Assembly (NCBI GenBank): GCA_945903925.1
Contig: CAMDPJ010000037.1
Coordinates: 1 to 13,301 of the forward strand
Source of the DNA: Chryseobacterium gleum
GTDB taxonomy: Bacteria > Bacteroidota > Bacteroidia > Flavobacteriales_C > GCA-002722245
Length of the DNA: 13,301 nucleotides
Direction: 5' to 3'
The notes under the pieces are model-generated. The model saw nothing but the letters and a program-made list of their open reading frames with translations, was not told the DNA's origin and made no database searches. The position numbers and the translations under genes are program-made. This document shows, one piece after another, positions 1 to 7,285 of the stretch (position 1 is the stretch's first letter; every line of letters begins with the position of its first letter).

Positions 1-738
1 AATGAAATAAGAGATGAAATAATTAAGAAATACGATTTATTAAAGCACTACGATATCGACTCTAGCTCCAACAAACACTTCTATTCTGATGTTGTTTTAG
101 ACTTTGCAGAAAACATCTCTTTCACCAAAACAAAATACGAATCGGTAGAAATAGAGGTGAAAGATATCGACCCCGAAATAGCATTAAATATCACCAATAG
201 CATTATTAAATTATACAATCAAAAAGTAAGATCCATCAATAACTCTTCTTTAATTGAAGTAGCAAAAACACTTAAAGAAAGAATGGCTGTGAAAGCTGTG
301 GAATTGGATTCCCTAGAATCTAAAATGAGAGAAATTCGTGTTGATTACGGTATCTTAGATTACGAAAACCAAATTCGATATTTAGGAGAAAACAAAAAAG
401 TAACCACCGAATTAAACAATCCTGGCACCGACGCACCTTCTACTTCACTCATCAAAAATCTAAGAGAACAAGGAGGTGCCTTCATCAAATTAAGAAATGA
501 TATTGAACAAGCTCGATCTGTTTACAACAATACAAAATATGAGTACGAAAGTGCTATGAAAGAATTAAACAGAGATTTAAGTTATTCGCAGCTTATCGTA
601 AAGCCATTTAAAGCCGATAGGAAATGTTATCCGATTAGATGGCTCATCGTGGCCATTAGCGTTTTCGCTTCTATGACTTTAGTATTAATTCTCATCTCTT
701 TTAACGAACAAAACAGCTTACAGAATAAGAATGCCTAA
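1..738 (+). CDS. Wzz-type polysaccharide chain-length determinant protein, C-terminal part (5' end outside window)
   Basis: Frame 1 is open from base 1, so the gene starts upstream. The GTG at 157 is an internal Val codon, not a start. The 245 visible residues begin in the periplasmic domain. The stretch VEIEVKDIDPEIALNI (about residues 49-64) is the usual Wzz/GumC pattern of conserved strand followed by D-P-x-x-A. A long charged helical or coiled-coil region follows (about 75-195). Near the end come VKPFKADRK and YPIRW and then one membrane helix (about 214-233). This matches the second TM and proline-rich segment of polysaccharide co-polymerases, with a short cytoplasmic tail and no tyrosine-kinase domain. 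The protein would sit in the inner membrane and set polymer length with a Wzy polymerase. The last 8 bases overlap the start of the next gene, which encodes a Wzy/WaaL-like protein, so the two are translationally coupled. Family assignment is firm; the polymer is unknown. Confidence 0.85.
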   Translation, partial: NEIRDEIIKKYDLLKHYDIDSSSNKHFYSDVVLDFAENISFTKTKYESVEIEVKDIDPEIALNITNSIIKLYNQKVRSINNSSLIEVAKTLKERMAVKAVELDSLESKMREIRVDYGILDYENQIRYLGENKKVTTELNNPGTDAPSTSLIKNLREQGGAFIKLRNDIEQARSVYNNTKYEYESAMKELNRDLSYSQLIVKPFKADRKCYPIRWLIVAISVFASMTLVLILISFNEQNSLQNKNA

Positions 739-2194
739 GCTCTCTCAATCTTCTTGGCTGTATATCTTTTGCGGACTCTTCCTAACAATAGCCTGCACAG
801 GTATTTTATTGGAGAGATTTGAAGTTTTACTCATCCCTTTCATCTTGCTTTTGGTGTACTTGGCGGTGTTTCACTTAAACATTCTTTATCTCACCTTAAT
901 TGTACTCACACCTGTCTCTATAAACGTTGCCGATATTGGTCTGGGAGTGGGCTTATCCATACCTACCGACCCTATTTTAGTGGGACTTCTGCTCTTTGTA
1001 ATATTTAAAACAATTTACAATGAGGGCTTCGACAAACAGGTATTGTTGCACCCTATCTCTGTGTTACTTTTTATTCAACTAGGTTGGACACTCATTTGCT
1101 CCTTTACCTCATCCCTGCCTCTAGTCTCCATCAAGTATTTTAGCTCTCAACTATGGTTCATTGCTACCTTCTATTTTATAGCTACACATGTCTTTAAAAA
1201 ACTAAGCAATGTGCCCAAACTATTTTGGCTGTACATCATTCCTTTTTGTGTTGTAATAGCATACACTTTAACACTACACTCTCAGCATGGCTTCGACCAA
1301 AAATCGGGCAACTGGGTAATGAATCCTTTCTACAGCGATCATACTTCTTATGGTGCTGCCCTCGCTTTTTTCTTTCCTTTTCTTATTGGTATTACCTTCG
1401 GTAAAAAATACAAAGGAACAGTAATACAGCCTTTTATTTTCTTCATTCTTTTGTACTTCTGCATTGCCTTAATTTTTTCATACACACGCGCTGCTTGGTT
1501 AAGTTTGGCTGGGGGATTGGTGGTGTTTCTTATCTTGAAACTGAAGATAAAATGGCAGATAATTGCTGTAGTAATTTTATCGCTTTTAGTCACTTCTAAA
1601 ATAATGGAAGACGACCTAAGAGATTACTTTATGAAAAATAAAGTGGCCTCTTCAACTGATATCGATAAACATATTAAATCAATGTCGAATGTATCTTCCG
1701 ATGCATCAAACAAAGAAAGAATCAACCGCTGGAAATCGGGCTACGAAATGTTTGAAGAAAGACCCATTTTTGGTTGGGGACCCGGCACCTATTCTTTTAA
1801 CTACGCTGGTTTTCAAATGAGCAGCGACAAAACCATCATTAGCACCAATAGCGGCGATATGGGGAATGCACATAGCGAATACATCGGTCCGCTTTCTGAA
1901 GGTGGTCTGCCTGCCCTCATCATCGTATTAATCTTATTCACCACTATTATTAGCACAGGAGTAAGGGTGTACAAAAAATCTACAACTTGGCACTTTCGCT
2001 TTTATTCAATGACTTGCCTCATTGGCCTCGTCACGTACATCGTTCACGGCTTCCTTAACAACTTCTTAGATACAGATAAAATAGCTGCTCCCTTCTATGG
2101 AATGACGGCTATTTTAATGGTGATGGATTTGTATCAAAAAGGGAAATATCCGAGGGAAAAGATGGATGAGCAGTTGGAAATTTTAGAATCATAA
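731..2194 (+). CDS. O-antigen ligase/polymerase family membrane protein (Wzy_C superfamily)
   Basis: A 487-residue polytopic inner-membrane protein with about 11-12 hydrophobic segments and a large periplasmic loop (about 290-390). Wzy_C hallmarks are visible: SYTRAAWLSLAGG (about 250-262, with the conserved Arg at 253), R-x-x-R-W-x-x-G (about 330-337), RPIFGWGPG (344-352) and AHSEYIGPLSEGGLP (380-394, containing the H-[SN]-x-Y motif). These segments resemble both O-antigen polymerases (Wzy) and ligases (WaaL), which share a fold and act on undecaprenyl-linked glycans on the periplasmic side. The ATG at 731 lies inside the stop region of the wzz-like gene (ATGCCTAA overlap). Pairing with a chain-length regulator favours polymerase over ligase, but sequence alone does not settle it. 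Length is typical for the family. Confidence 0.85.
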   Translation: MPKLSQSSWLYIFCGLFLTIACTGILLERFEVLLIPFILLLVYLAVFHLNILYLTLIVLTPVSINVADIGLGVGLSIPTDPILVGLLLFVIFKTIYNEGFDKQVLLHPISVLLFIQLGWTLICSFTSSLPLVSIKYFSSQLWFIATFYFIATHVFKKLSNVPKLFWLYIIPFCVVIAYTLTLHSQHGFDQKSGNWVMNPFYSDHTSYGAALAFFFPFLIGITFGKKYKGTVIQPFIFFILLYFCIALIFSYTRAAWLSLAGGLVVFLILKLKIKWQIIAVVILSLLVTSKIMEDDLRDYFMKNKVASSTDIDKHIKSMSNVSSDASNKERINRWKSGYEMFEERPIFGWGPGTYSFNYAGFQMSSDKTIISTNSGDMGNAHSEYIGPLSEGGLPALIIVLILFTTIISTGVRVYKKSTTWHFRFYSMTCLIGLVTYIVHGFLNNFLDTDKIAAPFYGMTAILMVMDLYQKGKYPREKMDEQLEILES

Positions 2195-2212
2195 ACTTTC
2201 CACCCCAAGTTT

Positions 2213-2364
2213 GTCTTTGCGAAATCCGTCAACTGACGGATGAAGCAATCTCATCATGAATTTTTTATCTTTTATACCGTTGGTTAAAACCACACGGCAA
2301 TTCACTTGAAGTACATTTTTAAAGGAGATTGCTTTAATTTTGGGCACAAAATTTTCGCAAAGAC
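2213..2364. repeat. Nested inverted-repeat mosaic between convergent genes
   Basis: The outer arms are a perfect 12-bp inverted repeat: GTCTTTGCGAAA at 2213-2224 and its complement at 2353-2364. A second 10-bp pair lies inside: AAGCAATCTC at 2243-2252 and GAGATTGCTT at 2325-2334. Two small hairpins sit within the arms: TCCGTCAACTGACGGA at 2225-2240, and a bulged CCGTTGGT...ACCACACGG at 2277-2297. The unit fills most of the 190-bp gap between the Wzy-like gene and the phosphatase gene. The short open frame here (about 2189-2383 on the minus strand) looks non-coding. The TTGCGA...GAAGCAAtCTCAT signature is shared with the palindrome at 7848-7943, so both probably belong to one family of interspersed palindromic elements. 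A role in transcription termination or mRNA protection is possible but unproven. Confidence 0.7.
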
Positions 2365-2384
2365 GCACAAGGTTAATAAGCATC

Positions 2385-3608
2385 CTAAAAAAACTTGCAA
2401 CTCAACAGCGCAATATCATCGGCATAATTGGTTCTGCCTTTGTAAATCTTTAAATCGTTCAACACGCTAGTATTGATTTCACTTGGTGTTTTTGTTCGGT
2501 TTTGCCCCAACGATTCTTGTAATCCTTCCATGCCATATTCCTTGTTCTGTTCGTTCTCTGTTTCAACCAAACCATCGGTATAGCAAAACAAAGATGAACC
2601 TGCAGGAATGGTAATTCTTCCTTCTGTGATTAATGGAATTTCATCTAACATACCTAAACCCGGACAACCCGCATTTAGTAAAGAAATATCTTCAGAAATA
2701 AGGAAAGGTGGGTTATGTCCAGCGTTCACATATATCATCTCACGTGTTTTGATATTGTATTTAGCAACAAACAAAGTGATGAATTTCTCGCCTTTTGCGC
2801 TTTCTAAAACCTTTCTATTTAAGACTTCAATTAAGTGGGCAAGTGTTGCTGAGTAATGCACCAAAGCGCGCAAATTTGCCTGAAAATTAGACATTAACAT
2901 AGCCGCCGAAACTCCTTTACCCGATACATCGGCTATACAAAAACACACTTCGTCTTCACCCAGTTCTATGAAATCGTAATAGTCGCCTCCTACTTGCTGA
3001 TGCGACTGATAAAAAACTGCTATATCTAAATTATTGTTGCTTGGTAATGAGGTGGGCAATAACATAGCCTGCATCTCTGAAGCTAACTCTAACTCCTTCT
3101 TCATACCTTCTTGACGCAAAGACTCGTTCACCAAATTTTTGTTTTCAATAGCTACCGCAATAATATTGGTTAAGGTTTGAACAAATGGTAAATGTTTGAT
3201 GATTGGACTCACCATTAAAGCCTCTTCCATTACATCGCCAATAAGCAAATATGCCAGCGGTTTTGTTTTGTGGTAAACAGGCACCACAATATCGTATTCT
3301 TTAAACGGTCCCTCTAACTTAGAATTCACCTCAGTAATTTCGGTAATGGGCAATAAATCTCTTCTAATGTCAATATCTACATCGCTATCTGCCCCAAACT
3401 TCAAGGCCATATCCCACTCACCTTCATTCAAGAACAAGCACAACTTACCAATGTTCAATTGCTCGCGCAATACGAATTCATAAATGGCAAATAATTTCGA
3501 TTTGGATAGATTACTGTTAATGGCAGTGGTAATTTCCAACAAAGCACCTAGCTTTTGGTCGCGAACCAAAATCTTTGCATCTGCACGCTTTAATGATCTT
3601 ATTGCCAT
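2385..3608 (-). CDS. GAF-domain SpoIIE/RsbU-type PP2C serine phosphatase
   Basis: 407 residues. The N-terminal half (about 15-160) has the length and pattern of a GAF-like sensor domain. A helical linker follows (about 160-185, ELASEMQAMLLP, the usual entry to this phosphatase fold). The C-terminal PP2C/SpoIIE domain shows its metal-binding motifs: VGGDYYDF (D209), IADVSGKG (D227), YVNAGHNPP (293-301), CYTDGLVE (D345) and ADDIALL (D397/D398). All key acidic residues are present, so it should be an active Mn2+/Mg2+ serine phosphatase. Relatives dephosphorylate anti-sigma-factor antagonists in partner-switching pathways. No anti-sigma kinase or STAS antagonist gene is visible here, so the target is unknown. 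It starts 4 bp after the lpxD-like gene and is probably the last gene of that transcript. No signal peptide or TM is seen, so it should be cytoplasmic. Confidence 0.88.
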   Translation of the reverse strand: MAIRSLKRADAKILVRDQKLGALLEITTAINSNLSKSKLFAIYEFVLREQLNIGKLCLFLNEGEWDMALKFGADSDVDIDIRRDLLPITEITEVNSKLEGPFKEYDIVVPVYHKTKPLAYLLIGDVMEEALMVSPIIKHLPFVQTLTNIIAVAIENKNLVNESLRQEGMKKELELASEMQAMLLPTSLPSNNNLDIAVFYQSHQQVGGDYYDFIELGEDEVCFCIADVSGKGVSAAMLMSNFQANLRALVHYSATLAHLIEVLNRKVLESAKGEKFITLFVAKYNIKTREMIYVNAGHNPPFLISEDISLLNAGCPGLGMLDEIPLITEGRITIPAGSSLFCYTDGLVETENEQNKEYGMEGLQESLGQNRTKTPSEINTSVLNDLKIYKGRTNYADDIALLSCKFF

Positions 3609-3612
3609 ATTC

Positions 3613-4542
3613 TTATTTCAATTTTTCCAATATTCTGGGTAATTGCTTTATCATAGCCAACTCTCTCCACTTCGATCTGGCATCATCTGCCGGACTCCCG
3701 AAATAAGTTTTATTTGCTTCTAATGATTTAAATACGGCTGATTTGCCCAACACCACTACATTATCGCCTATTTCGATACCGCTCGTCACCCCTACCTGCC
3801 CCCACAAAGTCACATTCTTTCCAATTGTAACGCAACCCGCAATGCCAACTTGCGCTGCGAAAAGACACATTTCGCCAATAATTACATCGTGGCCGATTTG
3901 CACCTGATTGTCAATTTTAGTTTCTCTTCCAATCTTCGTCAACCCCGAAACTCCTTTATCTATAGCACATCCAGCTCCTATCTCCACGTTATCTTCAATC
4001 AAAACAGAACCCGTCGACCACAACTTTTCTCTCGACGTTCCTCTGTTTTTAAAATAAAAAGCGTCGCTGCCAATGGTAGTATTCGATTGAATTACCACAT
4101 TGTCGCCAATCACCACATCATCGTAAATTGAAACATTGGCGTGAATCAAACAATTTTTGCCAATCTTCACATTGTTGCCCAAAAAAACATTGGGCTGAAT
4201 TACTGTGCCTTCACCAACCTTTGCAGAATCGGCTATTGCTTTCGATGCCATTAAAAAAGGCACATATTTTTTTCCCAGTTTATTGAAATCAGCAAAAGGA
4301 TCTTCGCTGATCAATAAACCTTTACCTTGCGGACAAGCAACTTCTTTGTTGATGATGATTACTGTAGCAGCCGAATTAAGGCATTTGTCGTAATACTTAG
4401 GATGATCTACAAAACAAATATCGCCCTCTTCTACCTGATGTATTTCGTTGATTCCCTTCACCAATAACGCAGAATCGCCGATAAACTTTATAGAAAGTAA
4501 ATCGGCGACTTCGCTTAATGTTATGGGTAAAGAAAACTTCAT
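3613..4542 (-). CDS. LpxD-like UDP-3-O-acylglucosamine N-acyltransferase (probable second copy)
   Basis: 309 residues. The N-terminal LpxD-type domain (about 1-100) includes GINEIHQVEEGDICFVDHPKY. A left-handed beta-helix of hexapeptide repeats follows (about 105-275, many [IV]GxxxxI steps such as VKIGKNCLIHANVSIYDDVVIGDN). LpxD landmarks are present: GSDAFYF (158-164), EIGAGCAIDKG (187-197, compare TIDRG) and KIDNQVQIGHDVIIG (209-223), where H218 aligns with the catalytic His of LpxD. A short helical C-terminus follows. LpxD transfers a 3-hydroxyacyl chain from ACP to UDP-3-O-acyl-GlcN in lipid A synthesis. In Bacteroidota an LpxD paralogue commonly lies beside efp, apart from the main lpxD-lpxC/fabZ-lpxA set, and that is the arrangement here (6 bp after efp). 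At 309 residues it is somewhat shorter than ordinary LpxD, and its acceptor may differ. No lpxA or lpxC is in this window. Confidence 0.82.
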   Translation of the reverse strand: MKFSLPITLSEVADLLSIKFIGDSALLVKGINEIHQVEEGDICFVDHPKYYDKCLNSAATVIIINKEVACPQGKGLLISEDPFADFNKLGKKYVPFLMASKAIADSAKVGEGTVIQPNVFLGNNVKIGKNCLIHANVSIYDDVVIGDNVVIQSNTTIGSDAFYFKNRGTSREKLWSTGSVLIEDNVEIGAGCAIDKGVSGLTKIGRETKIDNQVQIGHDVIIGEMCLFAAQVGIAGCVTIGKNVTLWGQVGVTSGIEIGDNVVVLGKSAVFKSLEANKTYFGSPADDARSKWRELAMIKQLPRILEKLK

Positions 4543-4548
4543 GACCGA

Positions 4549-5109
4549 CTACATTCTCTCACTGTATTCTCCTGTACCAGTGTTTACTTTAATTTTATCT
4601 CCAGTGTTGATGAACAACGGAACACGAATTTCAGCACCTGTATCGATAGTAGCTGGTTTCAATGTGTTGGTTGCTGTATTTCCTCTGATACCTGGCTCTG
4701 TGTAGGTAATTTCAGCTTCAATATAAACTGGAACTTCAGCTGATAAAAACTCTTCTGTTTCAGCGTGAACTGTAGCCTCCATCTCCATTCCTTCTCTCAA
4801 ATATTTTGGATGATCAATTAACGATTCAGGGATAACCACTTGCTCGAAAGACTGTGTGTGCATGATGTTATAGCCCATATCGTCTTTGTACAAAAATTGA
4901 TACGGACGTCTTTCAATTCTTACGATATCGATTTTCACGCCCGATGTGAAAGTGTTGTCTATAATCCTGCCGTTTTCTAGGTTTCTTAATTTGGTACGAA
5001 CGAAAGCCGGACCTTTACCCGGTTTCACGTGTTGAAACTCTACAATTTGCATTAGTTTCCCGTTGAACTGGATACACATGCCATTTTTAAAATCTGAAGT
5101 ATCTGCCAT
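4549..5109 (-). CDS. efp: Elongation factor P
   Basis: 187 residues from the ATG at 5109, the normal EF-P length. The open frame extends upstream to 5166, but those 19 codons overlap the previous gene and lack EF-P character; MADTSDFKNGMCIQFNGKL is the family start. Three domains are recognisable: the N-terminal KOW-like domain (about 1-65), with the loop KPGKGPAF carrying Lys32 at the tip that is modified in many species, and two OB-fold domains (about 66-128 and 129-187). GIRGNTATNTLKPATIDTGA and VPLFINTGDKIKVNT are the conserved C-terminal signature. EF-P binds between the P and E sites of the ribosome and relieves stalling at proline runs. No EpmA, EpmB or YmfI-type modification gene is visible. 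It sits 35 bp after the glycosyltransferase gene and 6 bp before the lpxD-like gene. Confidence 0.96.
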   Translation of the reverse strand: MADTSDFKNGMCIQFNGKLMQIVEFQHVKPGKGPAFVRTKLRNLENGRIIDNTFTSGVKIDIVRIERRPYQFLYKDDMGYNIMHTQSFEQVVIPESLIDHPKYLREGMEMEATVHAETEEFLSAEVPVYIEAEITYTEPGIRGNTATNTLKPATIDTGAEIRVPLFINTGDKIKVNTGTGEYSERM

Positions 5110-5144
5110 AAATTTTTGAATTTGCACGAAAATACGAAAAAAAT

Positions 5145-6251
5145 CTAAACGTTCCTCCCCTTCCAAACGGGCTTTACAAACATCGATAAAAGCGCTGCAC
5201 CCAAAATATAAAAAGGATAAAGCAAAGCCACAAGAATTAAGTATTTCATTAAATAAATCTGATTCGTTCTAAGCAAAACCGGCAAGGTTAAAATGGTATC
5301 GACCGCCAACTTCAAAAAGAACATGGCAAAAACAAAAGGAATCATGTGTGGCTGAAAAACAGCCAAAATAATCAGCAAGGCCATTAAAATATTAAAGCTA
5401 CCCAACAAGATCGTTGTGAACTTTCCTGAAAAAGAATAAGCTTTTGATTTACCCGTCCAACGTGCTCTTTGGTGAAATAAAGCTCTTAAACTTGTTACAC
5501 CTTGTGTGGCTACTATCGATTCTTCTTCGTTGTTGAATCCTATTCTGTTGGCACCAAATTTTTTAGCAATTTTTTGTACCAAAAAAACATCGTCGCCCGA
5601 AGCATAGACATCGCCTTCATAGCCCTTCACTTCTAAAAAAGCTTCTTTGCTAAACATCAAATTGGTTCCATTGGCCAACAATGGTTTTTTGTTGTTAATT
5701 CCTCCGGCGGTCATACCCATTAATGAACACATTTCTACATTTAAAAATGCGTTTAAAAAACCTTCTTCTTTTTTGTAAACCACCAGTCCGCCAACTGCTA
5801 AATAATTGCCAGTTTGCATGGTTTTCATCATTGTATTTAACCATTGTGCGTTTACCACGCTATCGGCATCGAGGGTTAAAATAGTAGAGAATTTCGCAGA
5901 GGATATTGCTTTGGTGAGCGCCGCTTTTTTTCCAAATTCTTTGTCATCTAACTCCAATAAAATTTCTCCCGCAGATCGCGCAGATTCCGCAGAGGCATCG
6001 GTGCTGTGATCGTCTACAAATATGATTTCGAATAAATCTTTTGGATAATCGAGTGTCTTTAAGGAAGCAATACAGGCTGGTAAATTTTGCGCCTCATTTC
6101 TAAACGGCACAACAATAGTAACACCACTCTCACTCTTTCCCAATCCCACTCTCACTCTCGCTCTTCCCTTGCTCCATCCTTGCCAGTATAAAAGCAGCGC
6201 AGCAACATAGGCAAAAGCCCAAATAAATATAATGGCAAAAAAAGGTGTCAT
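5145..6251 (-). CDS. Membrane-anchored family 2 glycosyltransferase
   Basis: 368 residues. An N-terminal TM helix (about 3-23) precedes the GT-A catalytic domain: VTIVVPFRNEAQNL (44-57), FVDDHSTDAS (78-87, D80/D81 for nucleotide binding), TLDADS (126-131, DxD-type), ASGDDVFL (217-224, probable catalytic base region) and HQRARWTGK (260-268, the Q-x-x-R-W motif of processive-type GT2 enzymes). Three or so C-terminal TM helices follow (about 280-360). It should act at the cytoplasmic face of the inner membrane, moving a sugar to a lipid or a growing glycan; donor and acceptor are unknown. Its ATG overlaps the stop of the upstream flippase-like gene by 4 bp (ATGA), so the pair is coupled and probably serves one envelope pathway. 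The stretch at residues 87-95 (SAESARSAG) is coded by a 9-nt tandem repeat. Confidence 0.88.
   Translation of the reverse strand: MTPFFAIIFIWAFAYVAALLLYWQGWSKGRARVRVGLGKSESGVTIVVPFRNEAQNLPACIASLKTLDYPKDLFEIIFVDDHSTDASAESARSAGEILLELDDKEFGKKAALTKAISSAKFSTILTLDADSVVNAQWLNTMMKTMQTGNYLAVGGLVVYKKEEGFLNAFLNVEMCSLMGMTAGGINNKKPLLANGTNLMFSKEAFLEVKGYEGDVYASGDDVFLVQKIAKKFGANRIGFNNEEESIVATQGVTSLRALFHQRARWTGKSKAYSFSGKFTTILLGSFNILMALLIILAVFQPHMIPFVFAMFFLKLAVDTILTLPVLLRTNQIYLMKYLILVALLYPFYILGAALLSMFVKPVWKGRNV
5970..5993 (-). repeat. Three in-frame 9-nt tandem units (CGCAGAT type) inside the GT2 gene
   Basis: On the + strand CGCAGAT occurs at 5970-5976 and 5979-5985, and CGCAGA at 5988-5993, spaced exactly 9 nt. 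On the coding strand this gives TCT-GCG-N3 three times, read as S-A-E, S-A-R, S-A-G. Strings of this type (TCTGCGNAATCTGCG) are common as interspersed intergenic repeats in Bacteroidota, as I recall. The segment lies in the variable loop just after the conserved VDDHSTDAS motif, where extra residues would be tolerated. Confidence 0.6.
6124..6158. repeat. 13-bp direct repeat (CCACTCTCACTCT) in the GT2 gene
   Basis: CCACTCTCACTCT is present at 6124-6136 and again at 6146-6158, 22 bp apart, within a pyrimidine-rich stretch of the + strand. It codes for the short basic loop between the first membrane helix and the catalytic domain (RARVRVGLGKSESGV). The 22-bp offset is not a multiple of three, so the two copies are read in different frames, and recombination between them would cause a frameshift. 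Confidence 0.5.
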
Positions 6252-7249
6252 TCTTCTTTAAATATTTTTACGCCGTACATGAATATCGCGCCAATGATGG
6301 CTGGCAGCGCTAAGTTAATCAACCAAATTAAAGTAGAAGCCAACCATATTTCGGTGGTTAAATTATCGTGCTCAATATTTTGCGCGGCTAAAAAAGCCGT
6401 GGTTAAATTCCAGCAAATAAGTGTTCTCGTAAAACCCAATTCCATTAGAGCCGAAAGAGAGAGAAAAGAGAGTCCGAGAAAAGTCACCGACACAATCGCC
6501 ATTCCTTCCCAAAAAGGAAGCTGCACTTTAAAAATTTGCAAGGCCCAATAAAATTGAAGAGAAAAAACTGAATAGCGTAACAAAGAAACCAACATGCCTT
6601 GCGTGAGCAATTGTGGTAAATTGAAATCGGCCAATACATTAAAATAGTTTTTCCACTTCTCAGGAAGCGGCGTTTTTTTCACCAAAAACAAAACCCAAGT
6701 CGGCTTAATTAATGCCAAAAACATGATGACAACACTCAACACCAAAGCTATATTGAGCAGCACTTTCCAAATAAAATCCGATTGAAATATCTCACTAGAA
6801 AAATACATCAAACCCAAACTTCCGCACAAAATGGTGATGAACAATTGTATCATACTTCCATAAACTGACAGTACGCTTCCACCAATTCTGTTATCAGGTT
6901 GTAAATGCAGGCATCTACCTATGTATTCGCCAGTTTTGAGGGGAGCAAAAATAGAAATAGTTACTCCCGACAAAACGCCTTTATAGCTCTGCCAAAAACT
7001 TACCTTCTCTACTTTAGAAACCAAGAATTTCCACTTCAAGGCTTCGAAACCCCAATTGAAGAAAACAAGGGTTAAAATAATGAAGAACAATCCTGTTGAT
7101 TGCTCAAAATATTTAGATGGATTTAAGTCGCTAATATTCTTGTCTTCCCACTCTCCCACTATTTGATGATAGATAAAAGCAAACGACAAAAGCACAATCA
7201 AAAATTTAATTGCGCGACTTACGTACTTTATTTTTTTACTTTTATCCAA
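6248..7249 (-). CDS. Lysylphosphatidylglycerol synthase TM-region/UPF0104 family membrane protein
   Basis: 333 residues with about 8 hydrophobic helices and no soluble aminoacyl-transfer domain. The family signature is in the middle: GVLSGVTISIFAPLKTGEYI (about 91-110), with the conserved G-E followed by GR at 111-112, and a Gly/Ser-rich helix GSVLSVYGSMIQLF (about 124-137). NWGFEALKWKFL (65-76) is typical of Bacteroidota members. Relatives are thought to flip lipids or lipid-linked sugars; the MprF domain of this fold flips lysyl-PG. Translational overlap with a GT2 gene suggests flipping or handling of that enzyme's glycolipid product, which is an inference. The only usable start is TTG at 7249: an in-frame TAA lies 9 nt before it, and no ATG or GTG occurs in the first 17 codons. 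A candidate promoter lies just upstream. Gene boundaries are good; exact function is open. Confidence 0.78.
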   Translation of the reverse strand: MDKSKKIKYVSRAIKFLIVLLSFAFIYHQIVGEWEDKNISDLNPSKYFEQSTGLFFIILTLVFFNWGFEALKWKFLVSKVEKVSFWQSYKGVLSGVTISIFAPLKTGEYIGRCLHLQPDNRIGGSVLSVYGSMIQLFITILCGSLGLMYFSSEIFQSDFIWKVLLNIALVLSVVIMFLALIKPTWVLFLVKKTPLPEKWKNYFNVLADFNLPQLLTQGMLVSLLRYSVFSLQFYWALQIFKVQLPFWEGMAIVSVTFLGLSFLSLSALMELGFTRTLICWNLTTAFLAAQNIEHDNLTTEIWLASTLIWLINLALPAIIGAIFMYGVKIFKEE

Positions 7250-7253
7250 GCTG

Positions 7254-7285
7254 CAAGATTACTTTAAGTTATTGAATTTGGCAAA
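7254..7285 (-). promoter_or_regulatory. Candidate Bacteroidota promoter for the flippase-GT2 operon
   Basis: On the minus strand, TTTG (7285-7282), a 20-nt spacer, then TAATCTTG (7261-7254). This is one mismatch from the TAnnTTTG -7 element, and the spacing is one base longer than the ideal 19. Transcription would begin about at the TTG start codon at 7249. The element overlaps the first codons of ruvC on the other strand. Confidence 0.4.

Noticed and set aside
157..738. GTG at 157 as the start of the Wzz-like gene
   Set aside because: The frame is open back to base 1 and reads as good Wzz sequence (for example KYESVEIEVKDIDPE across the GTG), so the codon is internal.
2225..2240. TCCGTCAACTGACGGA as an intrinsic terminator for the Wzy-like gene
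   Set aside because: The stem is short with almost no loop, and the nearest T-run is about 20 bases away; it is more likely part of the repeat element.
2189..2383. 64-residue minus-strand ORF
   Set aside because: It lies wholly over the inverted-repeat mosaic, has no recognisable domain, and overlaps the 3' end of the Wzy-like gene.
5110..5166. Longer EF-P with a start at 5166
   Set aside because: The extra 19 codons overlap the end of the GT2 gene and have no EF-P similarity; the ATG at 5109 gives the normal length and N-terminus.
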